The notes under the pieces: model-generated
What the model was told of the DNA's origin: nothing
What the model saw: the letters and a program-made list of their open reading frames with translations, nothing else
Database searches by the model: none
Position numbers and translations under genes: made by a program
From: JADFDG01 sp965232985
Lineage (GTDB): Bacteria > Pseudomonadota > Gammaproteobacteria > Pseudomonadales > JADFDG01
Assembly: GCA_965232985.1 (NCBI GenBank)
Contig: CBDDRC010000042.1
Coordinates: forward strand, 248,001 to 312,000
Direction: 5' to 3'
Length of the DNA: 64,000 bases
In this document: positions 25,668 to 34,952 of the stretch, one piece after another
How the letters are laid out: the number at the start of each line of letters is the position of its first letter
Position numbering within the stretch: position 1 is the first letter of the stretch

Positions 25668-28600
25668 TCAACGCCAGCGACGACGACGCAGCAGCGAGAG
25701 CGCCAGTGAGACGAAGAACAGATGGCCGGCAGCACCGAGGAAGTCGATACCGAGTATGTCGCTCAGATCGTCCTCACCGAGGATGGCACCACCGTTGGTT
25801 ACCGGGCGATCCATCTGGATCGTAAGATTGGCGGTGCCGTCCTTGCCCTGATAATCGCTAACCTGGTAGGTAATTGTTTCGGTAAACGGATTGAAGGAAT
25901 TGAATGGCGTCCAGGCGATGGTGCCATTGGTTGAATCAACGATGGCGCGGCCAAATTCACAGTTCCAGTAGAGCGTCACCGGCGGAATAGAGCTGTCCTC
26001 AACGGCCTTGCAGGTGCCTGAGGTAATCTTGAGCGTCGCCGGATCCAGGCCATTAAAAGCCATGTTGGTTGCGTCGGCATCGCTGTCGTTCGCCAGAACA
26101 TCAATCACCACTGCCGTGCCGACCGGAGCCGTTACGTTGTCCGCGACAAGCTTGGGCGGCACGTTGGCAACCGTGATCGAAACCTTGGCCGGCGACGACA
26201 CATTACCGGCATTGTCATGGATGACGTACGTGATCTCTACCGGGGTATTCAGTGGCGTCAACACACCAGCATTGTCGAAGCGTAATACATAGCCGGGAAC
26301 AAGCATGGCTTCAGTGACAATGAAGGTTTTGGCCAGTTCTCTTGCCTGATCATTGGCAATTTGTGTTGCCTCGGCATCGTTTGCACTGGGCCAGACCCAA
26401 CCGGGCACATAATCGTCGGGAAATTTTCCTACGATATAGTTTTCCGGAAGCATTGAGACGGTGATGACGACATCAGCGGCGATGTGGTGGATGACATGAA
26501 GATCATCCAGATTGTTCTTGCGCAGAAAATCGACCGTGCCTGTCGCCGCTCCCAAGGATATGTCAATGCAGGAGTTGCCCGACGCATCGACCCAGCTGAC
26601 CACGTTGGGAACACTCGCCTCACGGACGGTACAGTCCAGCTTGATGTCATTGGTTGTACTGGCATCGAGATTCTCGTAAACGTCATTGGCAAGGACATCG
26701 ACAATAACAACACGATCCTGCCGACCCGTGTTGCTGCCGGTATCGGCAACCGCAGTGATCTGCACATACTCGAATGCGCCGATGTCGCAGCGGCCACCGG
26801 ATTCACGGCTCTTGCCGCGCTGGTCCACACGCGCGCAGGCAGCATTACGGCGCTCCAGTGTCGCCACCAGTTCGGCGGGACTGCCGGCATCAACGAGAAT
26901 GCCATCGAGGCTGCCGGGGTTGTTGAAGGCATGGGTGCTTGTCGAAAATCCGTTGGGTGCAAGTGACGCCAGGTAATCGGTGTTTGTTGCATCGTTGCCG
27001 TCGTAAACAACGGCAGCCAATGCCGATTGGTTGCCGGCCGCAAGACCGATGGTACAGGTAGCGTTGGGTGACGACTCACCAAACATATTGAACGATGCCT
27101 GATAACTGCCCGCACCGCAGTTGGCATCTACCGTATTGGCCACATTATAGTTGGCAGCAACAATGCTGTTCGTCAGGACCGTGGTCACCGAGCCGGCACT
27201 GAACTCGATGGCACCGCGCTGAATACCCACCAATGGATCGACGCCCGAAAAATTACCGACTACCGTCAGGTTGCGCAGCGTGGCGCCAAGCCCGGCATCG
27301 GATACGTCAATGGCACCGGTACCGGCAATACTGCTGTTGCCGCTGAAGGTGGAGTTGGCGATCACAATTTCTGCGGTCGTTTTGAGCGACAACGCGGCAG
27401 CGGAGGCAATCGAACTGTTGCCGACAAACGTCGAGCCACTGATCGATACGCCGTGTTGCCCTCCGGCCGATGTGGCAATGGCACCCCCGCCATCAGTACC
27501 GGTACCGGTACTGGCATTGGCGTTGAAGGTTGAGTCGGTCACCGTGAGACCACCACGCACACCGCGCAGAAAGATGGCGCCACCGGTTCGTGCCGTGTTG
27601 TTTTGAAAGATCGATTTGTACGTGCTGACCGCACCGGCCGAGTTGATCGCGCCGCCCAGACCCGTCTGCGCATCGCCGTTTTCGAGAATCATGCCGCTGA
27701 TGGAAATGCTGCCGAGACTGTTGATCAAGGCAAATTTTCTCGCTGTCGGGGCCGGATCGCGGCGTATCGTACAGGTTGTGGCGGCGTCTTCCGGGCAGCG
27801 AATCGTCACGCTGCCCCAAGCAGTAAGCGACGTCCCGAGGGTGATCTGTGGAACCCGTATCTCGATGATGTCAGGCCCTTCGTTGCCATCGAGACAATCG
27901 CCGTTGGTCAGGTTCGCCTGATCGTTGCGCGCAGTCGCCAGAGCCTCGCGCAAGGTGCACTGACCGTCGCCGGGAATTTCCAGCGGCAGTCCATTGTCGT
28001 CCACCGGATCATTGGCGGAATTGACGAAGATAATGTTTTCCTCGGCATGCGCGAGCGCCGCCAGTGCCAGCAAAGCGCCGGCGACTGGCGGTAAAAAAGC
28101 GGCGCGCCCGGCGCCACGTACGCGCCAGCGCCCCGCCAGCAACGCCAAGACAATGAACACCGCCGGGCCGAAGGAGCCGAGGCTGGCGCTGGTAATACCC
28201 CCACCACTTTCGGTGGTGACATGAACAATGCCGCTGACTGTACCTGCGGCCGGAGCTGCAACCGGCGCCGTCTGCCAGCCCAGGGCATAGGTCAGGTTGG
28301 TTTCACCGTGAAACCCCGGCGCCGGTGTGAACAGAATTGCCTCGCTGAAGGCCGGGTTCACCGTATTCGGACACTGCGCGATGCTGACCACCGACGGGAC
28401 GGGCAAGGTCGGGTGCCGCAATGCATAGGCAGCAAGATAGGCCGCCGGATCGGCACTGGCGATAACAGCAACGGTGCCCTGGCGCTCTACCTGAATCACT
28501 TCGAGTGAAAGCGGCGTGTAGAGCGCATCGCCGACGTCGTTGGCACCGACATCAAGGCAGCGTGTCTCATTGACACTGATCGTCAGTACATCATCAACCC

Positions 28601-30281
28601 GGCTGCCGATCTGGTACTCCACTGCACCGATATCGCAGTCGGCGTCCACGAATGTCGCACGCAGCAATCCCCGCTGGTCATTCTCGACACACGAAAACGC
28701 TTCCTGGGTACCCGCGCCGCGATTGACGAGCCGGTTTTCAGCAAGATCAAGAACGTCAAACGGATACAGTGGAACGTAAACTCCCTGCGCCTCGTCCAGC
28801 GCCTGCAACAACCAGTTGAATACTGTCTGGCCGGCTCCCAACTCGTAATTGGTGTTCAGCGGTGCCGTCACGGACCAGCGATCGCCGGGGCAACCGGCAA
28901 CACTGTCGGCGTAATAGTTGTGCTGGAAGTTGGCTGCCGACACGACCGGCAGATCGCAGTCATTGCCCGGGCTGGCAGCGACCGTGTTCCCGGCAATCAC
29001 CGAGTTGGCAATGATGATCGAGGTCAGCGTACTCACGCGCAAACCACCGGTACCACTCATTGCGTTGTTGTCGACCAGGGTGATGTTGTTGGCGTTGACT
29101 ATGCCCGCGCTGGCCGCAATCTCGATGGTGGAACTGCCGGCAGCTTCGTTGCGTCCGAAGGTTGTGTTGGCCACCGAAACCCCGACGGCAGTGCCACCAA
29201 CATAGAGCGCGGACCCTGTAACCGCGTTGTTGTTGATCACGCTGACCCGCTCAAGGCCGAGCGTTCCGCCGCCTTCGGCAGCCGACGCGAAATAAAGCGC
29301 ACCGCCAAGACCACCCGCCGAATTACCCTGATCATCTGCAGACGATGCCTGACCGAGAGTGGTATCGGTGAGCTCAAGGCGCGAGCCAATGCCGGCAATC
29401 GCCCCACCATCAGCGACAGCCTTATTGCCAATAAATTTCCCGCGCATGATAACGAGCGAGCCACCGGTATCGACGTAGACGGCTCCACCGCTTGCCGCCG
29501 TGTTGCCGGCAAAAACAACGTCCTGCACATCGCAACTGCCAGCAATGAACAGGGCGCCGCCGTTACCCGTGCCGGCATTACCCCCGGTCAGGCGCAGACC
29601 CTGGAGCGTGAGCGTGTTGTCAACTCTGAACAGACGGGTTGCGTCACCGCCGGTAATGATCGAAGTCTCGCCAACGCCCTGGATAGTCAGGCGTACGCCG
29701 ACGGCCACCTCAGTGGCCAGCACATAGGTGCCAACGCCAAGCATGATCGTGTCAAAGGAAGACCCGTCCCTGCAGCCGTCAACATCATCACGGTCCTGCA
29801 GTCGCCCGATCTCGGCATCCGTGGCCAGCATCGTGCGCTTCAGGAGGTCAATGGTTTTTTCAACATCAGCGAGATAAACCTTGGCATCCGGCAAATCGTC
29901 GATCAAGGCCTTGTGGGCGATGACCTCGGCGAGCAATCCGGTATCCACCGGGTTGTGTGCCTCCAGATCCTTGCGCAGCAACAGCAGGATGTTTTGCACA
30001 TTGCCACGCGGGTAATACTCGATCGCAAACTGGAGTCGCTCAAGATTGCGCGGATCGGCAATTTCAGCGAGGAACTGATCCATCTCCAGGCGATTGTTGG
30101 TGCGCGCAGAAAGGGTTGACGCCCGCGTGGAGGCCGTCACAGCCTCACGGATTGAGCACACATTGTCGTTGTCGGCCGTGATGTCGTCGAAAGTAGTGAC
30201 GTCAATGGTCGCAGCGCCCGCCGTACATCCCAGCAGGGCCAGCGCAACGACGACCAGAATACGTGCCCGCAACCACCTCAT
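25668..30281 (-). CDS. Giant secreted CSLREA/parallel beta-helix protein, apparent in-frame fusion of two surface proteins
   Basis: The 1,537-residue protein starts at 30281 (GGGGGAG upstream) with a signal peptide (ILVVVALALLGCTAGAA). Each half repeats the same plan. Half 1: a CSIREA motif near residue 43, a pectin-lyase-like right-handed beta-helix with repeated GGA, N-T-F and ANS/ANT motifs, a short anchor-like tail SGGGITSASLGSFGPAVFIVLALL, then Arg-rich residues near 720. Half 2: a second signal-like stretch (FLPPVAGALLALAALAHA), a CTLREA motif, a second beta-helix, several cadherin/Ig-like repeats (VLANDSDADATN, VLANDVYEN), and a C-terminal GG-hydrophobic-RRRR tail. It is expected on the cell surface or outside. 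About 115 helical residues interrupt the first CSLREA unit. The function is unknown; adhesion or polysaccharide contact is plausible (inference). Confidence 0.85.
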   Translation of the reverse strand: MRWLRARILVVVALALLGCTAGAATIDVTTFDDITADNDNVCSIREAVTASTRASTLSARTNNRLEMDQFLAEIADPRNLERLQFAIEYYPRGNVQNILLLLRKDLEAHNPVDTGLLAEVIAHKALIDDLPDAKVYLADVEKTIDLLKRTMLATDAEIGRLQDRDDVDGCRDGSSFDTIMLGVGTYVLATEVAVGVRLTIQGVGETSIITGGDATRLFRVDNTLTLQGLRLTGGNAGTGNGGALFIAGSCDVQDVVFAGNTAASGGAVYVDTGGSLVIMRGKFIGNKAVADGGAIAGIGSRLELTDTTLGQASSADDQGNSAGGLGGALYFASAAEGGGTLGLERVSVINNNAVTGSALYVGGTAVGVSVANTTFGRNEAAGSSTIEIAASAGIVNANNITLVDNNAMSGTGGLRVSTLTSIIIANSVIAGNTVAASPGNDCDLPVVSAANFQHNYYADSVAGCPGDRWSVTAPLNTNYELGAGQTVFNWLLQALDEAQGVYVPLYPFDVLDLAENRLVNRGAGTQEAFSCVENDQRGLLRATFVDADCDIGAVEYQIGSRVDDVLTISVNETRCLDVGANDVGDALYTPLSLEVIQVERQGTVAVIASADPAAYLAAYALRHPTLPVPSVVSIAQCPNTVNPAFSEAILFTPAPGFHGETNLTYALGWQTAPVAAPAAGTVSGIVHVTTESGGGITSASLGSFGPAVFIVLALLAGRWRVRGAGRAAFLPPVAGALLALAALAHAEENIIFVNSANDPVDDNGLPLEIPGDGQCTLREALATARNDQANLTNGDCLDGNEGPDIIEIRVPQITLGTSLTAWGSVTIRCPEDAATTCTIRRDPAPTARKFALINSLGSISISGMILENGDAQTGLGGAINSAGAVSTYKSIFQNNTARTGGAIFLRGVRGGLTVTDSTFNANASTGTGTDGGGAIATSAGGQHGVSISGSTFVGNSSIASAAALSLKTTAEIVIANSTFSGNSSIAGTGAIDVSDAGLGATLRNLTVVGNFSGVDPLVGIQRGAIEFSAGSVTTVLTNSIVAANYNVANTVDANCGAGSYQASFNMFGESSPNATCTIGLAAGNQSALAAVVYDGNDATNTDYLASLAPNGFSTSTHAFNNPGSLDGILVDAGSPAELVATLERRNAACARVDQRGKSRESGGRCDIGAFEYVQITAVADTGSNTGRQDRVVIVDVLANDVYENLDASTTNDIKLDCTVREASVPNVVSWVDASGNSCIDISLGAATGTVDFLRKNNLDDLHVIHHIAADVVITVSMLPENYIVGKFPDDYVPGWVWPSANDAEATQIANDQARELAKTFIVTEAMLVPGYVLRFDNAGVLTPLNTPVEITYVIHDNAGNVSSPAKVSITVANVPPKLVADNVTAPVGTAVVIDVLANDSDADATNMAFNGLDPATLKITSGTCKAVEDSSIPPVTLYWNCEFGRAIVDSTNGTIAWTPFNSFNPFTETITYQVSDYQGKDGTANLTIQMDRPVTNGGAILGEDDLSDILGIDFLGAAGHLFFVSLALSLLRRRRWR

Positions 30282-30487
30282 CAGACGCTCCCCCAAAGAC
30301 ACGGCGCGCACAGGGGCACACCTGGATATTGTTGTTTTGTCGTATCAGTGACGGGCAAAGCGGGATCCGTCATTCGCAAAGGCTACGCAGCCAGAAGGTT
30401 TTCCGCAGCCAGTTTAGCGGCCGCTGACCGAGGCCTGATGTTGGACTTTTGTTAAGTCCCGGCAAGGAGTTACCGGTACCGCACCGG

Positions 30488-31183
30488 TCACGCTCCCCAG
30501 CCCAGCACCTGGCGGACAAAAGGCACCGTCAACCGCCGCTGATGAACCAGTGCTGCCCGATCGAGTTGCCCGAGCAGGGCAACGAGGGCATCCAGACGGC
30601 GGCTCGTCCGCGTCAGCAGAAAGCGACCGGTTTCCGGCGGCAAGTCCAGACCACGCCGGGCCGCCCGGAAAACCAGGATGGCCAGCCGCATTTGGTCATC
30701 GAGCGGCGCCATCTGTACGGTCAAGCCGGAACCGAACCGGGAGGCAAGATCCGCCAGCGACAGGCCCAGTGCCATCGGCGGCGCCGCGGCGACCACGGCG
30801 AGGCGCGCGCCACGCGCTCTGAGGCCATTGAAAAGGTGGAAAAAAGCCTCCTCCCAGCGAGGATCTCCGGCGATCCTGTCGACATCGTCGATACAGACTA
30901 TATCTGCCGTGTCGGCGACACCCTCGAGTACATCAATATCCGGCAGCGGTTGCAGGCCGAGCGCGATGTAGGCCACCTTCAGCCCCTCGCTCGCTACCGC
31001 CTCCGCCACTGCTTCCAGCAGGTGGGATTTACCGGTACCCGGAGCACCCCACAGGTACACAAACAGCTCCCGCCCGGCCAGCAGGCTCGTGACGGCGGCC
31101 AGCGCCTCAGGGTTCGCTGCGGGCAGGTAACTGGCCAGCGTATTGCCGTCACGCAACCCGACCGGCAAGGTCAACTGCCCCAT
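30488..31183 (-). CDS. hda: DnaA regulatory inactivator Hda
   Basis: Hda binds the DNA clamp and stimulates ATP hydrolysis on DnaA, preventing re-initiation. The 231-residue protein starts GQLTLPVGLRD; QLTLPV is the clamp-binding motif. A single AAA+ domain follows, with Walker A WGAPGTGKSHLL and Walker B IVCIDDVDRI. It lacks a DNA-binding domain IV, which separates it from DnaA. The ATG at 31183 overlaps the stop of the DUF2066 gene by one base (TGATG), as in Pseudomonas. Confidence 0.95.
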   Translation of the reverse strand: MGQLTLPVGLRDGNTLASYLPAANPEALAAVTSLLAGRELFVYLWGAPGTGKSHLLEAVAEAVASEGLKVAYIALGLQPLPDIDVLEGVADTADIVCIDDVDRIAGDPRWEEAFFHLFNGLRARGARLAVVAAAPPMALGLSLADLASRFGSGLTVQMAPLDDQMRLAILVFRAARRGLDLPPETGRFLLTRTSRRLDALVALLGQLDRAALVHQRRLTVPFVRQVLGWGA

Positions 31184-32271
31184 CACGGCGCCGGGGTATC
31201 GGCCAGTGCCGCCGTGATGGTCATCATGCTGCCCTCAACGATCGGCGTGCCAACTGAAGCAAAGCGCCCATCGGCAGCCATCGCCTGCAGCAGACGATCG
31301 GTTGCACCGGCCAGCGTGAGGCCGTATTCGATCTGCTCGCCAGCTGTCTCATGCAGAATTTCTTCCACGATCAGGTCCCTGACCAACGGCAGGGAACCAA
31401 GCCAGCGTTCAAGCCCGGCATGCATCGCCAGGGAACGCACGCCGGTTACCCGCAGGCGCACCGTGAGCATCTGATCCTGCCGGGCCACGATGGCATAACG
31501 GGCACCCAGGCGATCTGCCGCATCGGCAACCAGTTCGCGAATCGCCGCCACCTCATCCTTTGCCACCGTTTCGAGACGCTCGCCCACGCCGTCAACCGAA
31601 AGAACCCCGCTAGCCCTCACCCCGCTGCCACTGCTGCCCAGTGAGGCTGCCAGCACAAGTCTGGCGCCAGCCCGCGTGGCCGCCTCACGGATCAGCGCCG
31701 GCACGCCGGTGACGATGGTGTCGCCGCCTGTGGCGGTGCCGGGCGGCGGCAGCACCGTGGGCAGGCCCCGCTGGGCAGCCACATCCAGGAGCACATCGGC
31801 CTGGGGCGTACCAAGCGAAAAAAGCGTGCCGCCCTGCGCGCCTTCGCGCACCAGCCAGAGATAAAGCGGGGGGCGACTCGCTCCCCAGACCGGGGCGCCG
31901 GCACGGTTGAGCGTGGCCCGCACGCCCGCCGGGTCGAACGACAAACGGATGAACAGGATTCCCTGGCCCGACGTTTCAGACTGCCCGGAAGCACTCTCAT
32001 AACGATAGGAACCAAGCAGAGACTCCCCCTTGCCCAACGCCGCCTGGATCGCCGGGGCAGCCAGCACGGATCGCTGCCCGCTCACCTTGACCAGCACTTG
32101 CCGGAAACCCGCGTCGATCGCCCGGGCGCGGTCACCGGCCGACTGGTTAGCCACCGGCACGCGCGCCTCATAAAGGCCTGCGACTTCGGCCGCACGCAGC
32201 GACTGCAGCGGCAGCAGCGGCAGCAGGCAAAGCACCGGCAACAGAAGAAAACGCAACAGCACAGGCATCAT
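31183..32271 (-). CDS. DUF2066 secreted protein
   Basis: The 362-residue precursor starts at 32271 with a signal peptide (LLRFLLLPVLCLLPLLPLQSLRA, cleaved near RAAEV). The mature part begins VAGLYEARVPVANQSAGDRARAIDAGFRQVLVKVSG, the DUF2066 signature. The remainder is alpha/beta with two repeats. This family lies upstream of hda in many gammaproteobacteria, and its function is not established. Translation is coupled to hda by a one-base overlap. It diverges from purM. Confidence 0.88.
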   Translation of the reverse strand: MMPVLLRFLLLPVLCLLPLLPLQSLRAAEVAGLYEARVPVANQSAGDRARAIDAGFRQVLVKVSGQRSVLAAPAIQAALGKGESLLGSYRYESASGQSETSGQGILFIRLSFDPAGVRATLNRAGAPVWGASRPPLYLWLVREGAQGGTLFSLGTPQADVLLDVAAQRGLPTVLPPPGTATGGDTIVTGVPALIREAATRAGARLVLAASLGSSGSGVRASGVLSVDGVGERLETVAKDEVAAIRELVADAADRLGARYAIVARQDQMLTVRLRVTGVRSLAMHAGLERWLGSLPLVRDLIVEEILHETAGEQIEYGLTLAGATDRLLQAMAADGRFASVGTPIVEGSMMTITAALADTPAP

Positions 32272-32454
32272 CGGGGTGATCCGGCAGCAAGTGGGGAGGA
32301 GCAGCGAACAAGGCAGTGAACAGGCCGGTACAGTAGCGACCGCCTCCGGCAGCCGCAACCGGACAGCCCGGCGGCAAGCCCGACACAGCAATCGAAATAG
32401 CGCCTGCTAGAATACGCCCCCTCTCGTACCACCCGCCCTTCCGGAAGCCCCACC

Positions 32455-33507
32455 ATGACCGATACGCGCAAGCCATCCCTCAGTTACAAGGATGCGGGAG
32501 TAGACATCGATGCCGGCGACGCTCTCGTCGATCGCATTGGCCCGATTGCGAAACGCACCCGGCGACCGGAGGTGATGGGCGGGCTGGGCGGCTTCGGCGC
32601 GCTGTGCGCAATTCCGGCCAAATACCGCGAGCCGATCCTGGTCAGCGGCACCGATGGTGTTGGCACCAAACTCAAGCTGGCCATGGACCTCGGCCGCCAC
32701 GACAGCATCGGCATCGACCTCGTGGCCATGTGCGTGAACGACCTGCTGGTCTGCGGTGCCGAGCCGCTGTTCTTCCTCGATTACTACGCTACCGGCAAAC
32801 TCAATGTCGAAACGGCAGCCGCCGTCATCAGCGGCATCGGTAAAGGCTGCGAGCTGTCCGGCTGTGCGCTGGTCGGCGGCGAAACGGCGGAAATGCCGGG
32901 CATGTACCAGGGTGAGGATTACGATCTCGCCGGCTTTTGTGTCGGCATCGTCGAGAAAACGAAAATCATCGACGGCAAAAGCGTCGGTGCCGGCGATGTC
33001 GTACTGGGTCTTGCCGCCTCCGGCCCGCACTCCAACGGTTATTCACTCATCCGCAAGATCATCGAGGTCTCGAAGGCTGATCTGTCGCAGAAAATCGATG
33101 GCCGATCACTCGCCGATGCACTGATGGAACCGACACGCATTTATGTCAAACCACTGCTGAAACTGTGTGCATCTGTGCCGGTGAAGGCAATGGCGCACAT
33201 CACCGGTGGCGGTATCACCGAGAATCTGCCACGGGTGTTGCCGGCCCGCACCCGGGCGGTAATCGACACTCAAAGCTGGCGGCGCCCGGCAGTATTCAAT
33301 TGGCTGCAGGAAGCCGGCGGCGTCGATGCGCGCGAAATGTTGCGCACCTTCAACTGCGGCATCGGCATGTGCATCGTGGTCGCCGCTGAAGATGCCGTAC
33401 ACGCGCAATCACTGCTGGCGGCCGAGGGCGAGACGGTCAACCTGATTGGTCGCATTGAAGCCGGCGCGCATGCAGAGGCCTATGTCGAACTCACCGGCAT
33501 CGCGTAA
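32455..33507 (+). CDS. purM: Phosphoribosylformylglycinamidine cyclo-ligase PurM
   Basis: PurM makes AIR from FGAM with ATP in purine synthesis. The 350-residue protein starts SLSYKDAGVDIDAGDALVDRI, the family N-terminus, with LVSGTDGVGTKLKLA, VGGETAEMPGMY, LAASGPHSNGYSLIR and ITGGGITENLPRV as ATP and substrate binding landmarks. It is followed after 12 bp by purN, the usual pair. A TAGAAT at 32408-32413 may be its -10 element. Confidence 0.98.
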   Translation: MTDTRKPSLSYKDAGVDIDAGDALVDRIGPIAKRTRRPEVMGGLGGFGALCAIPAKYREPILVSGTDGVGTKLKLAMDLGRHDSIGIDLVAMCVNDLLVCGAEPLFFLDYYATGKLNVETAAAVISGIGKGCELSGCALVGGETAEMPGMYQGEDYDLAGFCVGIVEKTKIIDGKSVGAGDVVLGLAASGPHSNGYSLIRKIIEVSKADLSQKIDGRSLADALMEPTRIYVKPLLKLCASVPVKAMAHITGGGITENLPRVLPARTRAVIDTQSWRRPAVFNWLQEAGGVDAREMLRTFNCGIGMCIVVAAEDAVHAQSLLAAEGETVNLIGRIEAGAHAEAYVELTGIA

Positions 33508-33519
33508 GGCTCCCGAACG

Positions 33520-34200
33520 ATGAGCGCGCCGTTCCGTCTGGTGGTGCTGATCTCCGGCAGCGGCAGCAACCTGCAGGCCTTCATCGACCGCATCGCTGAC
33601 GGCTCGCTGCCGGCGACGATCACCGCAGTCATCAGCAACAAACCCACCGCGTTCGGCCTGGTGCGCGCGCAGGATGCCGGCATTCCGACCGCAGTTGTCG
33701 AGCATCGGGCCTATGCCACGCGCGCAGCATTCGACGCAGCCCTTGCACAACGCATTGATGAATACCAGCCGAACCTGGTCATTCTTGCCGGCTTCATGCG
33801 CATCCTGACGCCGGCATTCGTGCAGCACTATCGGGGCCGGCTGCTCAATGTGCATCCGTCGCTGTTGCCACAGTTCACCGGCATCAATACCCACGCCCGC
33901 GCGCTGGCCGCCGGGGCGACCGAGCATGGTTGCAGCGTCCACTTTGTCACCGAGGAACTGGACGGCGGGCCGGTGGTCGCACAGACGCGCGTGCCGGTAC
34001 TTGCGGGCGATACCCCGGACACCTTGCGTGAACGTGTACAGGTAGCGGAGCATCGCCTCTACCCCAAGGTGGCTGGTTGGCTGGCGGCCGGCAGGCTTGT
34101 GCTGTCCGCCAGTGGCCCGCTGCTTGACGGACGCCCTATTCTTCTTCCACAGGCGGCCACACAAGCAACCATGGAACCCGGCGATATCGCCCCGCAGTGA
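33520..34200 (+). CDS. purN: Phosphoribosylglycinamide formyltransferase PurN
   Basis: PurN transfers a formyl group from 10-formyl-THF to GAR. The 226-residue protein has the GAR-binding loop ISGSGSNLQAF, catalytic Asn and His in RLLNVHPSLLP, and catalytic Asp in ELDGGPVVAQ. The folate-binding MRILTP is intact. It follows purM by 12 bp. The last 12 or so residues are a family-variable tail. Confidence 0.97.
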   Translation: MSAPFRLVVLISGSGSNLQAFIDRIADGSLPATITAVISNKPTAFGLVRAQDAGIPTAVVEHRAYATRAAFDAALAQRIDEYQPNLVILAGFMRILTPAFVQHYRGRLLNVHPSLLPQFTGINTHARALAAGATEHGCSVHFVTEELDGGPVVAQTRVPVLAGDTPDTLRERVQVAEHRLYPKVAGWLAAGRLVLSASGPLLDGRPILLPQAATQATMEPGDIAPQ

Positions 34201-34208
34201 AGCACGAG

Positions 34209-34952
34209 ATGACCATGACACACCTGACCGGGATTCCTGCGCTGCTTGCCGTGACTTTCGCCACGCTCATCGCCGTATCCGCACGCGCCGAAGCGCCGCC
34301 CGGCTCGCTCAACCCCTTCGCTGCCACGTACGAAGTCAGCCTCAACAATCTGCCATTCAAAGCCCAGGCACACCAGACGCTCACGGCGCTGGGCAACAAT
34401 CGCTGGCATCTGGAACTGCGCGTCGAATCGTTTCTGCTCGATACCGTTGAAGTGTCCGATTTCCGCTGGGACGATGCGAACTGCCACACAGTTCCCGAGC
34501 ACTATTCCTACCTGCGCAAGGGCATCGGCAAGAACCGCAGGCTCGACATGCAGTTTGATTTCGATGCCCACAGCGTCACCCGCACCGACGCCAAATCGAC
34601 ATCGACCTTCCCGATCATCGAGGGGACCGAGGACAAGCTCGGTCACACGCTGGCCCTCGCCTGCCGCATCGCCCGCGGCGCGCGCGGCACCCTGGCCGTC
34701 GACGTTGCCTGGGATCACGATGTGCGTCATTTCGACTACGAAGTAGCGAGTGCCGAAGAAACCGTGAAGACACCCTTCGGCACGTACCAGGCCCTGCGCA
34801 TGCAACGCCAGCGCGCCGACAGCGACCGTATCACCACCTCCTGGCTGGCCGAGACGGCCGGGTGGCAAGCAGTGCAGATGCAGCACACCGAAGGCGATGG
34901 CCGACTGTTCCAGTTGCGCCTGCTCGATTTGACGCATGTTCCGGCGCGCTGA
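34209..34952 (+). CDS. DUF3108 periplasmic protein (first of two paralogues)
   Basis: The 247-residue precursor has a signal peptide (GIPALLAVTFATLIAVSARA, cleaved before EAPPG). The mature part (FAATYEVSLNNLPFKAQAHQTL, YSYLRKGIGKNRRLDMQFDFD) is mostly beta, matching DUF3108, a family of unknown function. The ATG at 34209 is 9 bp after purN's stop; a GTG at 34197 overlapping purN and an ATG at 34215 are alternatives. Its 3' end overlaps the next paralogue by 17 bases. Confidence 0.82.
   Translation: MTMTHLTGIPALLAVTFATLIAVSARAEAPPGSLNPFAATYEVSLNNLPFKAQAHQTLTALGNNRWHLELRVESFLLDTVEVSDFRWDDANCHTVPEHYSYLRKGIGKNRRLDMQFDFDAHSVTRTDAKSTSTFPIIEGTEDKLGHTLALACRIARGARGTLAVDVAWDHDVRHFDYEVASAEETVKTPFGTYQALRMQRQRADSDRITTSWLAETAGWQAVQMQHTEGDGRLFQLRLLDLTHVPAR

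Noticed and set aside
28920..30119. 399-residue plus-strand frame within the beta-helix gene
   Set aside because: It is the reverse of a repeat-rich coding sequence and has no domain, start signal or neighbour support.
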